A stretch of DNA of 6,231 nt from Thalassolituus sp. GTDB taxonomy: Bacteria > Pseudomonadota > Gammaproteobacteria > Pseudomonadales > Oceanobacteraceae. Location: assembly GCA_029212275.1 (NCBI GenBank), contig JARGOI010000154.1:1-6231 (forward strand). Reading direction: 5' to 3'. Below, piece by piece: positions 1 to 5,160 of this stretch. Made by a program: the position numbers and the translations under genes. The notes beneath the pieces are model-generated. The model was not told where the DNA came from and ran no database searches. It was given only the letters and a program-made list of their open reading frames with translations. Each line of letters opens with the position of its first letter. Within the stretch, counting starts at the first letter, position 1.

Positions 1-54
1 AGCAGTTGGCTTTTAACCAATTGGTCGCTGGTTCGAATCCAGCACGACCCACCA
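1..54 (+). tRNA. tRNA-Lys(UUU), 3' portion (5' end outside window)
   Basis: The window opens inside a lysine tRNA. The anticodon arm has stem GTTGG/CCAAT around the 7-nt loop CTTTTAA, giving anticodon TTT at 12-14. A variable loop follows, then a T arm with stem GCTGG/CCAGC around TTCGAAT (27-43). The acceptor 3' strand ACGACCC is at 44-50, the discriminator A at 51 and an encoded CCA at 52-54. From memory, it differs from E. coli tRNA-Lys only at a few paired positions, which supports a gammaproteobacterial source. The acceptor 5' strand and most of the D arm lie upstream of the window. The last 12 bases also begin the first copy of a 118-bp direct repeat. Confidence 0.96.
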
Positions 55-160
55 CTACCTTGTAGAATTCACATGATTTCATGCATCGCAGATAACCCAG
101 CGAAACCGTAATGTTATAACTGCAGCCCGTGCCCCTGTATGCGAAGCATACGTAAGGGTA
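43..160 (+). repeat. tRNA-linked direct repeat, copy A (118 bp)
   Basis: This block aligns without gaps to 306-423. By hand count 105 of 118 positions are identical (89%). It starts in the tRNA-Lys T-stem/acceptor end and runs about 106 bp past the CCA. Differences cluster around 72-77, 107-115 and 150-152, while 78-106 is identical in both copies. It contains a small hairpin at 133-158. No open reading frame convincingly explains the conservation. It may be duplicated tRNA flank, left by gain or loss of a tandem tRNA gene, or a dispersed repeat family; the window alone cannot separate these. Confidence 0.9.
133..158 (+). other. hairpin with GCGAAGC core in repeat copy A
   Basis: GTATGC (137-142) and GCATAC (146-151) pair perfectly around the trinucleotide GAA (143-145). 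An outer CCCT/AGGG stem (133-136 with 155-158) continues it, with a 3-nt bulge on the 3' side. The core heptamer GCGAAGC is known as an unusually stable DNA mini-hairpin, so the element could fold in single-stranded DNA as well as RNA. No T-run follows, so it does not look like a standard intrinsic terminator. Confidence 0.75.
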
Positions 161-204
161 TCACACTCACCGTTTTCGTTTCGTTCCCTCATATGATTTC
201 ACCT

Positions 205-223
205 ACGCGAAATAAATTCGCGT
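205..223 (+). other. perfect 7-bp stem-loop
   Basis: ACGCGAA (205-211) and TTCGCGT (217-223) are exact reverse complements around the 5-nt loop ATAAA. No T-tract follows on the + strand. It is one of several hairpins packed into the 3' flank of the tRNA and could be an RNA-processing or structural element. No function is assigned. Confidence 0.6.
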
Positions 224-232
224 GGACGGCGA

Positions 233-263
233 TTCAAGGGGAGCGCACAAAGCTCCCCTTGAA
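233..263 (+). other. perfect 12-bp GC-rich stem-loop, no T-tract
   Basis: TTCAAGGGGAGC (233-244) pairs exactly with GCTCCCCTTGAA (252-263) around the 7-nt loop GCACAAA. This is the strongest secondary structure in the window. The sequence after it on the + strand is AATCCCC and the sequence beyond it on the - strand is also T-poor, so a classical intrinsic terminator is unlikely in either direction. It could end or protect a tRNA read-through transcript, belong to a small RNA, or be a repeat-type palindrome. Confidence 0.8.
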
Positions 264-305
264 AATCCCCACGGATCTCAACTTAAGCACTTTGTTGTAA
301 GCAGT

Positions 306-423
306 CACGACCCAACACTACCTTGTAGAATTCATATAGCTTCATGCATCGCAGATAACCCAGCGAAATCGCAATGCACTAACTGCAGCCCATGCCCCTG
401 TATGCGAAGCATGCATAAGGGTA
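306..423 (+). repeat. tRNA-linked direct repeat, copy B (118 bp) with tRNA 3' stub
   Basis: This is the partner of 43-160 at a constant 263-bp offset. It begins with CACGACCCA, identical to the last T-stem base, acceptor strand and discriminator base of tRNA-Lys, but continues ACA instead of CCA. No T arm or anticodon arm is recognisable upstream of it, so this is a tRNA stub rather than a gene. The rest matches the tRNA 3' flank, including the hairpin at 396-421. Integration-style duplication of a tRNA end is possible, but the shared block is far longer than a usual attachment core, which favours segmental duplication or decay of a second tRNA copy. Confidence 0.9.
396..421 (+). other. hairpin with GCGAAGC core in repeat copy B
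   Basis: The hairpin of copy A recurs: CCCT (396-399), GTATGC (400-405), loop GAA (406-408), GCATGC (409-414), a 3-nt bulge and AGGG (418-421). The single stem difference, A to G at 413, turns a T-A pair into a T-G wobble, so the fold is kept at RNA level. The other difference falls in the bulge. Confidence 0.7.
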
Positions 424-582
424 GGCTGGATTGAACTCATGTAGTAAATTTTGCTGCGCTGGATGAGAGCCAGACAGTAAAGCCAATATAATTTAGAGCT
501 ATGCACATTTATTTGTGTTAAGTTGACACTAGTTCATTAGAACGTCAGGTTTTCGACCTCTCCATTCATGCCTGAAGATAAT

Positions 583-608
583 CTAATCGGCTGGTTAGTT
601 ATTTTTTT
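583..608 (+). terminator. terminator-like stem-loop with T-tract (1 of 2)
   Basis: CTAATC (583-588) pairs with GGTTAG (593-598), with one T-G wobble, around the tetraloop GGCT. TTA and seven further T's (602-608) follow. The layout is that of an intrinsic terminator on the + strand, but the 6-bp stem is short and AT-rich, so efficiency is uncertain. It would stop transcription from the tRNA/repeat side before the gene at 722. Confidence 0.45.
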
Positions 609-643
609 ATTGAATATGACGTGCCAACTGTATTCTGCTTCTA

Positions 644-669
644 CTAACCCAAATGGTTAGCTGCTTTTT
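644..669 (+). terminator. terminator-like stem-loop with T-tract (2 of 2)
   Basis: CTAACC (644-649) pairs perfectly with GGTTAG (655-660) around the loop CAAAT. A short T-run (665-669) follows 4 bases after the stem. The 3' arm is identical to that of the stem-loop at 583-598, and the 5' arm differs by one base. The stem is short, so terminator function is tentative. Confidence 0.35.
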
Positions 670-721
670 AGTTAAAGAGTTATTTAAGTACTTCCACCTG
701 ATAAAATAGGAAATTAAACGC

Positions 722-859
722 ATGAGCAAAGAAAAGTCCCCAAAAAAGAGTGATAAAAAGAAAGCGCTACTTACCGCTAAAGAGAAAAAAGCGGCTAAGC
801 GCCTTAAAAAAGAAGGTAAGCCTACAGGGTTATTGCCAGTTGAAAAAAAGTCAAAATAA
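722..859 (+). CDS. small lysine-rich hypothetical protein (45 aa)
   Basis: A 45-residue frame starts at ATG 722 and ends at TAA 857-859. AGGA at 708-711, 10 bases upstream, is a plausible ribosome site. The product has 17 lysines and one arginine against five acidic residues. It begins MSKEKSPKKSDKKK, followed by an amphipathic-looking LTAKEKKAAKRLKKEG stretch and a GLLPVEKKSK end. There is no signal peptide, membrane segment or cysteine. The charge suggests nucleic-acid or ribosome binding, but no family is recognised and no function is assigned. It is flanked by long non-coding stretches, so it is probably monocistronic. A low-complexity A-rich sequence could mimic such a frame by chance; the start, the ribosome site and the mixed third-base use argue for a real gene. 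Confidence 0.6.
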   Translation: MSKEKSPKKSDKKKALLTAKEKKAAKRLKKEGKPTGLLPVEKKSK

Positions 860-1177
860 AATTATCTGTGAATGAATTGAAGTACAGTACTAAAAAGAAT
901 TAAAGACCAGCAATGTTTGAAAAAATGCATCACAAGGAACGGTATGATTTTTTTTAGCATAGCGGTTATCTGAAAGCGCTAATCCATACCTGGGTTTGTG
1001 TAACGATGAATGCCACTCCGGGTGGTGTGCTGTGTTTAGTTAAGAAAATCAAGCAGGATTACTTTTACTCCTCCAAATTCAATTTAGCTAAAAATGCCTA
1101 AATATAAAGATTAATTGGGTTGTTGTTAATGGCTTGCTCAATTGGGATTTTGAATAATTGAATGGAGATTAAAGCGA
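860..1177. other. intergenic leader before the head-group operon
   Basis: This 318-bp stretch has no convincing gene. A 31-codon frame at 1006-1101 lacks a ribosome site. A T-run (about 948-956) is not preceded by a clear hairpin. TATAAA at 1103-1108 could be a -10 box for the operon at 1178. GGAG at 1164-1167 is that operon's ribosome site. No riboswitch or operator is recognised. Confidence 0.5.
1078..1108 (+). promoter_or_regulatory. weak candidate promoter for the 1178-3860 operon
   Basis: TATAAA (1103-1108) matches five of six bases of the sigma70 -10 consensus. The best -35-like hexamer, TTCAAT (1078-1083), matches only three of six at a long 19-bp spacing. If used, it would leave a leader of about 60-65 nt. 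The call rests mainly on the -10 box and is tentative. Confidence 0.2.
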
Positions 1178-2362
1178 ATGAAAGAGTATTTATTATTTAC
1201 CCCTGGGCCCGTTAATATTGAATTGAATGTGCGAATGGCAACACTAAAATCAGATATTTGTCATAGGGAAAGCGATTTTGATTTTTTATTACAAGGCGTT
1301 GAGGATAAATTACTGACATTGCTCGATATAAAGAATAAATCTAATTATAGAGCTGTTGTTATTACTGGTTCCGGGACAGCAGCAAATGAATCTATACTTT
1401 CATCTGTGGTTGGGGAGAGAAATATCCTGATTGTATCTAATGGTGAATTTGGAGAGCGATTATTCCATATTTCAGAGGTGCACAATAAAAACACTTCTTT
1501 GTTGAGGTTTCCATGGGGAAAGAAGCTTGATATAAAAAAAATAGAAGAATACGTAAGCAGCCATAAAGTTGATATTGTCTGTATGGTTCATCATGAAACA
1601 AGCTCAGGGATGATGAATTCATTGGAGTGTGTTGGGGCGATAGCTAAGGCGCATGGCGCTATGTTTATAGCTGATTGCGTAAGTAGCGCTGGTGCTGAAG
1701 TTATTGATATGGAGAAGTGTAACATTGCATTTTGCTCAAGCTCGAGTTCAAAAGCAATTTCATCATATCCTGGGTTATCATTTGTAGTTGGAAAAAAGGA
1801 CGAGTTTGAAAAAATAAAAAACCTTCCGATTAAAACAACCTATTTAAATTTATACAAATTTTACACTTTCATAAAGGAAGCATCACAGACACCTAATACC
1901 CCTGCTGTTCATCTTTTTTATGCGTTAGACCAGGCTTTGATGAACATATTGAATGAGGGCGTGTCCTCTCATCATGCTCTAATAAAAAAACGAGCGAGCG
2001 CTTTGCGAAAAGGTATGTTGAAATTAGGGTTAACTTTTCTGATTGATAGAAAAGACATGTCTTCTGTTTTGACTACGGTCAATATTCCTTCCCACATTGA
2101 TTTACATGATTTCCATCAAAAACTGTATGATAAATCAATTATTGTTTATAAAGGGAAGGGCTGTTTCGAGGATAGGGTTTTTCAGGTTGGCAATATAGGA
2201 GAATTATCTTTTGGTGACATCCGATTCTTTTTAGATGCTCTAAAGAGCGTTTTGCAAAGTTTTGATTGTGTTAAGGAAGAGAATGTTGTTTCTACAGGTA
2301 GCATCTCACCCCTTCTTGCGCATACAAAAAAGTTTAAAACATCAATTGGGGAGTGCGTATGA
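1178..2362 (+). CDS. class V PLP aminotransferase, 2-aminoethylphosphonate transaminase (PhnW)-like
   Basis: This 394-residue cytosolic enzyme has the fold of PLP-dependent class V transaminases. Visible landmarks are TPGP (8-11), GSGT (64-67) in the cofactor phosphate region, HETSSG (139-144), Asp166 in IADCVSS as the likely PLP ring-nitrogen partner, and Lys192 in SSSSSKAIS as the likely Schiff-base lysine. VGNIGE (337-342) closes the core. The pattern best fits PhnW, which interconverts AEP plus pyruvate with phosphonoacetaldehyde plus alanine. PhnW proteins read FRIGNIGE near the end, but here the Arg is Gln336 (CAG at 2183-2185), and Arg333 lies three residues earlier, so the substrate may differ. 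About 30 residues after 362 extend past the usual end. The ATG at 1178 has GGAG 10 bases upstream. The stop overlaps the next start (ATGA). Adjacency to a nucleotidyltransferase suggests biosynthesis rather than catabolism. A serinol-phosphate or other amino-alcohol phosphate transaminase is an alternative. Confidence 0.8.
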   Translation: MKEYLLFTPGPVNIELNVRMATLKSDICHRESDFDFLLQGVEDKLLTLLDIKNKSNYRAVVITGSGTAANESILSSVVGERNILIVSNGEFGERLFHISEVHNKNTSLLRFPWGKKLDIKKIEEYVSSHKVDIVCMVHHETSSGMMNSLECVGAIAKAHGAMFIADCVSSAGAEVIDMEKCNIAFCSSSSSKAISSYPGLSFVVGKKDEFEKIKNLPIKTTYLNLYKFYTFIKEASQTPNTPAVHLFYALDQALMNILNEGVSSHHALIKKRASALRKGMLKLGLTFLIDRKDMSSVLTTVNIPSHIDLHDFHQKLYDKSIIVYKGKGCFEDRVFQVGNIGELSFGDIRFFLDALKSVLQSFDCVKEENVVSTGSISPLLAHTKKFKTSIGECV

Positions 2363-3129
2363 ATGAAAAATTAGCCCGTTTATGGGATACAAAAAATAAA
2401 AATGATGAGTGGTGGTCTTCATTTGTCACTTCACCTTTGGCGATTGCCTTTAATTATCTTTTTGTTGATATCGAATGGTTAACGCCAAATCTACTGACTA
2501 TTTTTTCTTTTTTTGTCGCTATTATTGCTGCTGTCTTTATTATTTCAGGCGGAATGGTGAATTTTATTATTGCTGCGGTTTTAATTAATGTGAGTCATGT
2601 CCTGGACTGTATGGATGGGCAGATGGCTCGATATAGAAAAACGCCCTCACTATCGGGTGGTTTCTATGACAAACTGACAGATCAAATACAAGTGGCGCTT
2701 TGGTTTGGCGCTGTAGGGTATGCGGCTTACGTCCAGTCTCACCATATAGCACCTGTGCTTTTAGCTTTTGTTGGTGTAGTGTTTTACAATTTGCGTGGTT
2801 ATATTAAATATGTTGGCATCTTTACTGAAATGACTAGAGATAGCCAGTATCTTGACAAAGTATCTAAGCTCGTAAGTAAAAATAAAATACCAGCAGGGCT
2901 AGGGTGCAGCCTGTTGGTAAATTTAAAGTGGCTTGCTGCCGAGCAGCGAAAAATATTCCTCTTTGATGAAGGGGTTTTTATTTTTATGCTATCTATATCT
3001 TTAGTTTTCAATGTGTTGATCCCTATGCTTTGGGTGTTTGCGTTGAGTCAGGTTTTTTATGGAATATTCCGTGGTTGGCGGCAAGGATTGCGGATAGATC
3101 ATAATAAACTCGAGTTTATCAAAAAATGA
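2359..3129 (+). CDS. CDP-alcohol phosphatidyltransferase family membrane enzyme
   Basis: This integral membrane enzyme should transfer a phospho- or phosphono-head group from a CMP/CDP-activated alcohol (or the reverse) to an acceptor, releasing CMP. The family signature is exact: Asp83, Asp86-Gly87, Ala90-Arg91, Gly100, Asp104 and Asp108, spaced as D-x2-DG-x2-AR-x8-G-x3-D-x3-D, which holds the two metal ions and the CDP moiety. A TPNLLT segment (42-47) leads into the first hydrophobic span. Further spans appear near 46-63, 66-82, 112-127, 130-145 and 206-236. I start it at ATG 2359, giving 256 residues, because GGGGAG ends five bases upstream and the ATG overlaps the previous stop as ATGA. 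A GTG two codons earlier (2353) is possible but lies inside the ribosome site. The acceptor cannot be read from sequence: diacylglycerol, a phospholipid or a glycan are all possible. The neighbouring nucleotidyltransferase probably supplies the activated donor. Confidence 0.88.
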   Translation: MNEKLARLWDTKNKNDEWWSSFVTSPLAIAFNYLFVDIEWLTPNLLTIFSFFVAIIAAVFIISGGMVNFIIAAVLINVSHVLDCMDGQMARYRKTPSLSGGFYDKLTDQIQVALWFGAVGYAAYVQSHHIAPVLLAFVGVVFYNLRGYIKYVGIFTEMTRDSQYLDKVSKLVSKNKIPAGLGCSLLVNLKWLAAEQRKIFLFDEGVFIFMLSISLVFNVLIPMLWVFALSQVFYGIFRGWRQGLRIDHNKLEFIKK

Positions 3130-3860
3130 AAGCGATTATACTGGCAGCAGGCATTGGGTCGAGAATCAAACCGATGACGAACGATAGGCCAAAATGCTTA
3201 TTGAAAGTCGGAGGGTATACTATTCTTGAAAGAATGATATCTCATATAACTGACTGTGGTATAAGTGAAGTTGTTTTTGTTCTCGGTTATTTGCAAGAGC
3301 AAATCAAGGATTACGTTAAATCAACTTTCCCGAATTTAAATTCCTCATTTGTTATTAATGACAAATACGCCGAAACAAATACGGGCTATTCTTTAATGAT
3401 GTCGAAAAATCTGGTTAAGGGGTCGAGCTTTGTAAAGTTTGACGCGGATGTTGTTTTTGATGTGGCGATACTAAAAAATCTTATGGCAAGTAAATTTCTT
3501 AATTGTTTATGCATAGATAAAGACATGCATCTTGATGCTGAAGAAATTAAAGTCATCGTTGATGACCAGGGCAGAGTCTTTAGGGCGAGTAAGCTTGTGA
3601 ATCCTAATGATGCTGTAGGGGAATCGATAGGTATTGAAAAAATTGATCATAGATCTGCAGAGCTGTTATTCCAGGAATTGGAAAATATGATGAGAGATAA
3701 AAGTAATCATCAGGCGTATTATGAAGCTGCCTATGAACGATTGATAGGGAGGGGGGTGATTTTTTACCCTTTAGATATTGGTAAATTGCGCTGGGTAGAG
3801 ATTGATACCAAGGATGACTTCATCAAGGCAGAAAAAATATTTCATGACCAATCTTTATAG
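3126..3860 (+). CDS. LicC/PntC-like nucleotidyltransferase (probable CTP-dependent head-group activation)
   Basis: This 244-residue cytosolic enzyme belongs to the NTP-transferase fold. The N-terminal signature LAAGIGSRIKPMTNDRPK (6-23) holds the glycine-rich nucleotide loop, with Arg13 and Lys23 as the usual phosphate-binding residues. Asp106 and Asp108 in KFDADVVFD, and Glu225 and Asp227 in WVEID, are the expected metal ligands. TNTGYSL (84-90) resembles the substrate-side segment of choline-phosphate cytidylyltransferases (LicC) and AEP cytidylyltransferases (PntC). At 244 residues it is a single catalytic domain without the extra C-terminal repeat domain of sugar-phosphate enzymes. The start overlaps the upstream stop (ATGA at 3126-3129) and has only a weak GAG 11 bases away, so translational coupling is likely. 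With a transaminase and a CDP-alcohol transferase alongside, CMP-AEP formation is the leading reading. Phosphocholine, phosphoethanolamine or a sugar phosphate cannot be excluded from motifs. Confidence 0.82.
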   Translation: MKAIILAAGIGSRIKPMTNDRPKCLLKVGGYTILERMISHITDCGISEVVFVLGYLQEQIKDYVKSTFPNLNSSFVINDKYAETNTGYSLMMSKNLVKGSSFVKFDADVVFDVAILKNLMASKFLNCLCIDKDMHLDAEEIKVIVDDQGRVFRASKLVNPNDAVGESIGIEKIDHRSAELLFQELENMMRDKSNHQAYYEAAYERLIGRGVIFYPLDIGKLRWVEIDTKDDFIKAEKIFHDQSL

Positions 3861-3926
3861 CGATGGGTGCGGAGCAGAGTGGTTGAAATGGTTGTGTTTT
3901 AATTAATTTAAATATAGAGGAATGGT

Positions 3927-5072
3927 ATGAAGAAGTTAAAATTGGGTGTTATTGGCACATCGAAAAAAATAGACGAGCGGCGATTGCCTATCCATCCGGA
4001 ACATCTGTCTCGCATTCCTGAGGACATTCGTCGTTTGCTAATATTTGAGGAAGGTTATGGAGCGCCATTCGGTGTCGAAGACTCAGAAATTGCGAGTCAG
4101 ACTGGCGGCATTGCCACACGACATGAATTACTAACAAGCATCGGTAATGTTATCATTGTCAAGCCGGAATTAGCTGATTTGCAGGAGCTTCGAGAAGGGG
4201 GGATGCTTTGGGGTTATCCGCATTGTGTTCAGCAACGTGTGATCACTCAGGCAGCGATCGATCGAAAGCTAACACTTATTGCCTTTGAAGATATGTTCAT
4301 CTGGACTCCTGATGGTTATAGAGGGCGTCACACATTTTATAAAAATAATGAAATGGCTGGCTATTGTGCAGTAATTCATGCCTTGCAACTTAAAGGCATA
4401 GATGGGCATTACGGCAATCAGCGTAAAGTAGTTATCTTTAGCTTTGGTGCCGTTAGCCGTGGGGCGATATACGCTCTTAAGGCGCATGGGTTTAGAGATA
4501 TCACGATCTGCATTCAGCGTCCCGATCATGAGGTACGCGAAGAGGTTCTTGATTGCCACTATGTAAAAATTCGGAAAGGCGATAAGGGAGAGGCTCGCAT
4601 GGTGGTAGTCGAGCACGATGGAAGTATACGGCCATTGGCTGATTTAATTAGTGAAGCCGATATTATTGTGAACGGAACTTTCCAAGAAACAGACGATCCC
4701 ACCCACTTTGTGATCGAAGCTGAAAGCTCATGCCTCAAACCTAAAAGTTTGATTATTGATGTGAGTTGCGACAAGGAGATGGGTTTCTTTTTTGCCAATC
4801 CAACGACATTCAAGAAGCCGATGTTTAAGTATGAAACCATCGATTACTATGCTGTTGATCACACGCCAAGCTATCTATGGGAAAGTGCGACACGCTCAAT
4901 ATCTGCAGCCCTTGTGGTTTATTTACCAGTCATTTTGGCGGGCTGTGTTGGCTGGCAAGATGATGAGACCATTCGGAAGGCGATAAATATTGAACAGGGG
5001 GTGATTAAGAACGCTTCTATTCTATCGTTTCAAAAGCGTGAGTCAAATTACCCTCATGATTTGCTTTTGTAA
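3927..5072 (+). CDS. AlaDH/PNT-fold dehydrogenase, N5-(carboxyethyl)ornithine synthase-like
   Basis: This 381-residue protein has the two-domain alanine dehydrogenase/transhydrogenase architecture. The N-terminal domain carries ERRLPIHPEHL (17-27), Lys79 in VIIVKPEL and His99 in LWGYPHC, matching the substrate-binding Lys and catalytic His of alanine dehydrogenases. NEMAGYCA (141-148) leads into the Rossmann domain, where the dinucleotide loop reads FSFGAVSRGA (171-180) rather than the usual GxGxxG. The late motif YAVDHTPSYLWES is closer to N5-(carboxyethyl)ornithine synthases and saccharopine dehydrogenases than to the VDNMPGA of alanine dehydrogenase. Such enzymes reductively couple a keto acid such as pyruvate to an amino group using NAD(P)H. 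It is longer than the lactococcal synthase (about 313 residues, from memory). GAGG at 3917-3920 lies 6 bases before the ATG. A 66-bp gap with no terminator separates it from the trio. It appears less AT-rich than the trio, which hints at a separate history. Family confidence is good; the substrate is unknown. Confidence 0.75.
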   Translation: MKKLKLGVIGTSKKIDERRLPIHPEHLSRIPEDIRRLLIFEEGYGAPFGVEDSEIASQTGGIATRHELLTSIGNVIIVKPELADLQELREGGMLWGYPHCVQQRVITQAAIDRKLTLIAFEDMFIWTPDGYRGRHTFYKNNEMAGYCAVIHALQLKGIDGHYGNQRKVVIFSFGAVSRGAIYALKAHGFRDITICIQRPDHEVREEVLDCHYVKIRKGDKGEARMVVVEHDGSIRPLADLISEADIIVNGTFQETDDPTHFVIEAESSCLKPKSLIIDVSCDKEMGFFFANPTTFKKPMFKYETIDYYAVDHTPSYLWESATRSISAALVVYLPVILAGCVGWQDDETIRKAINIEQGVIKNASILSFQKRESNYPHDLLL

Positions 5073-5147
5073 GCCGCTTGTGAAAAACCCAATTTATTCA
5101 ACAAGATAATCATTGCCTTATCCAGATTGTGCGCATATACTTGTGCA

Positions 5148-5155
5148 AAAGGAGG
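5148..5155 (+). promoter_or_regulatory. strong ribosome binding site that fixes the start of the GGDEF gene
   Basis: AAAGGAGG ends five bases before ATG 5161 and is the best anti-16S match in the window. It supports a start at 5161 over the TTG at 5113, which would add 16 residues with no visible domain and would run through this site. Confidence 0.85.
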
Positions 5156-5160
5156 TCAAG

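Larger units (their letters stand above)
161..305. other. spacer between the two tRNA-linked repeats, non-coding
   Basis: This 145-bp segment carries no supported gene. It holds two perfect stem-loops (205-223 and 233-263). It also has a short stretch, TCATATGATTTCA near 189-201, resembling TCACATGATTTCA in repeat copy A (about 69-81), which may be a degenerate third fragment of the same repeat. A reading frame beginning at 222 crosses a hairpin and most of repeat copy B; it has no clear ribosome site and I do not regard it as a gene. Confidence 0.6.
424..721. other. non-coding stretch upstream of the small lysine-rich gene
   Basis: I find no gene here. A perfect -35-like TTGACA sits at 523-528, but nothing resembling a -10 box lies 15-19 bp further on. 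Two terminator-like stem-loops lie at 583-608 and 644-669. A TATTCT (631-636) preceded by TTGAAT (610-615) at only 15-bp spacing is a poor promoter candidate for the gene at 722. An AGGA at 708-711 is its probable ribosome site. Confidence 0.5.

Noticed and set aside
43..423. CRISPR array or small integrative element bounded by tRNA-derived att sites
   Set aside because: There are only two copies, 263 bp apart. The unit is far too long for a CRISPR repeat, and the 145-bp interval has no room for an integrase.
222..434. 70-codon + strand frame over the hairpin and repeat copy B
   Set aside because: It runs through a 12-bp palindrome and the 118-bp repeat, has no clear ribosome site, and its product is cysteine/proline-rich without family features. 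Copy A does not preserve it.
523..528. Perfect -35 hexamer TTGACA
   Set aside because: No acceptable -10 box lies 15-19 bp downstream, so it is probably a chance match.
1006..1101. 31-codon + strand frame in the leader of the operon
   Set aside because: There is no ribosome site, it is short and has no recognisable pattern, so it is indistinguishable from chance.
2353..2358. GTG start two codons before ATG of the CDP-alcohol transferase
   Set aside because: The GTG overlaps the GGGGAG ribosome site, whereas ATG 2359 has ideal spacing and the same ATGA overlap as the next junction.
4269..4840. Two - strand frames inside the dehydrogenase gene
   Set aside because: They are antisense shadows of a well-supported + strand gene, with no ribosome sites or family features.
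5113..5160. Upstream TTG start for the GGDEF gene
   Set aside because: The 16 added residues have no domain, and the extension reads through the strong AAAGGAGG site that serves ATG 5161.
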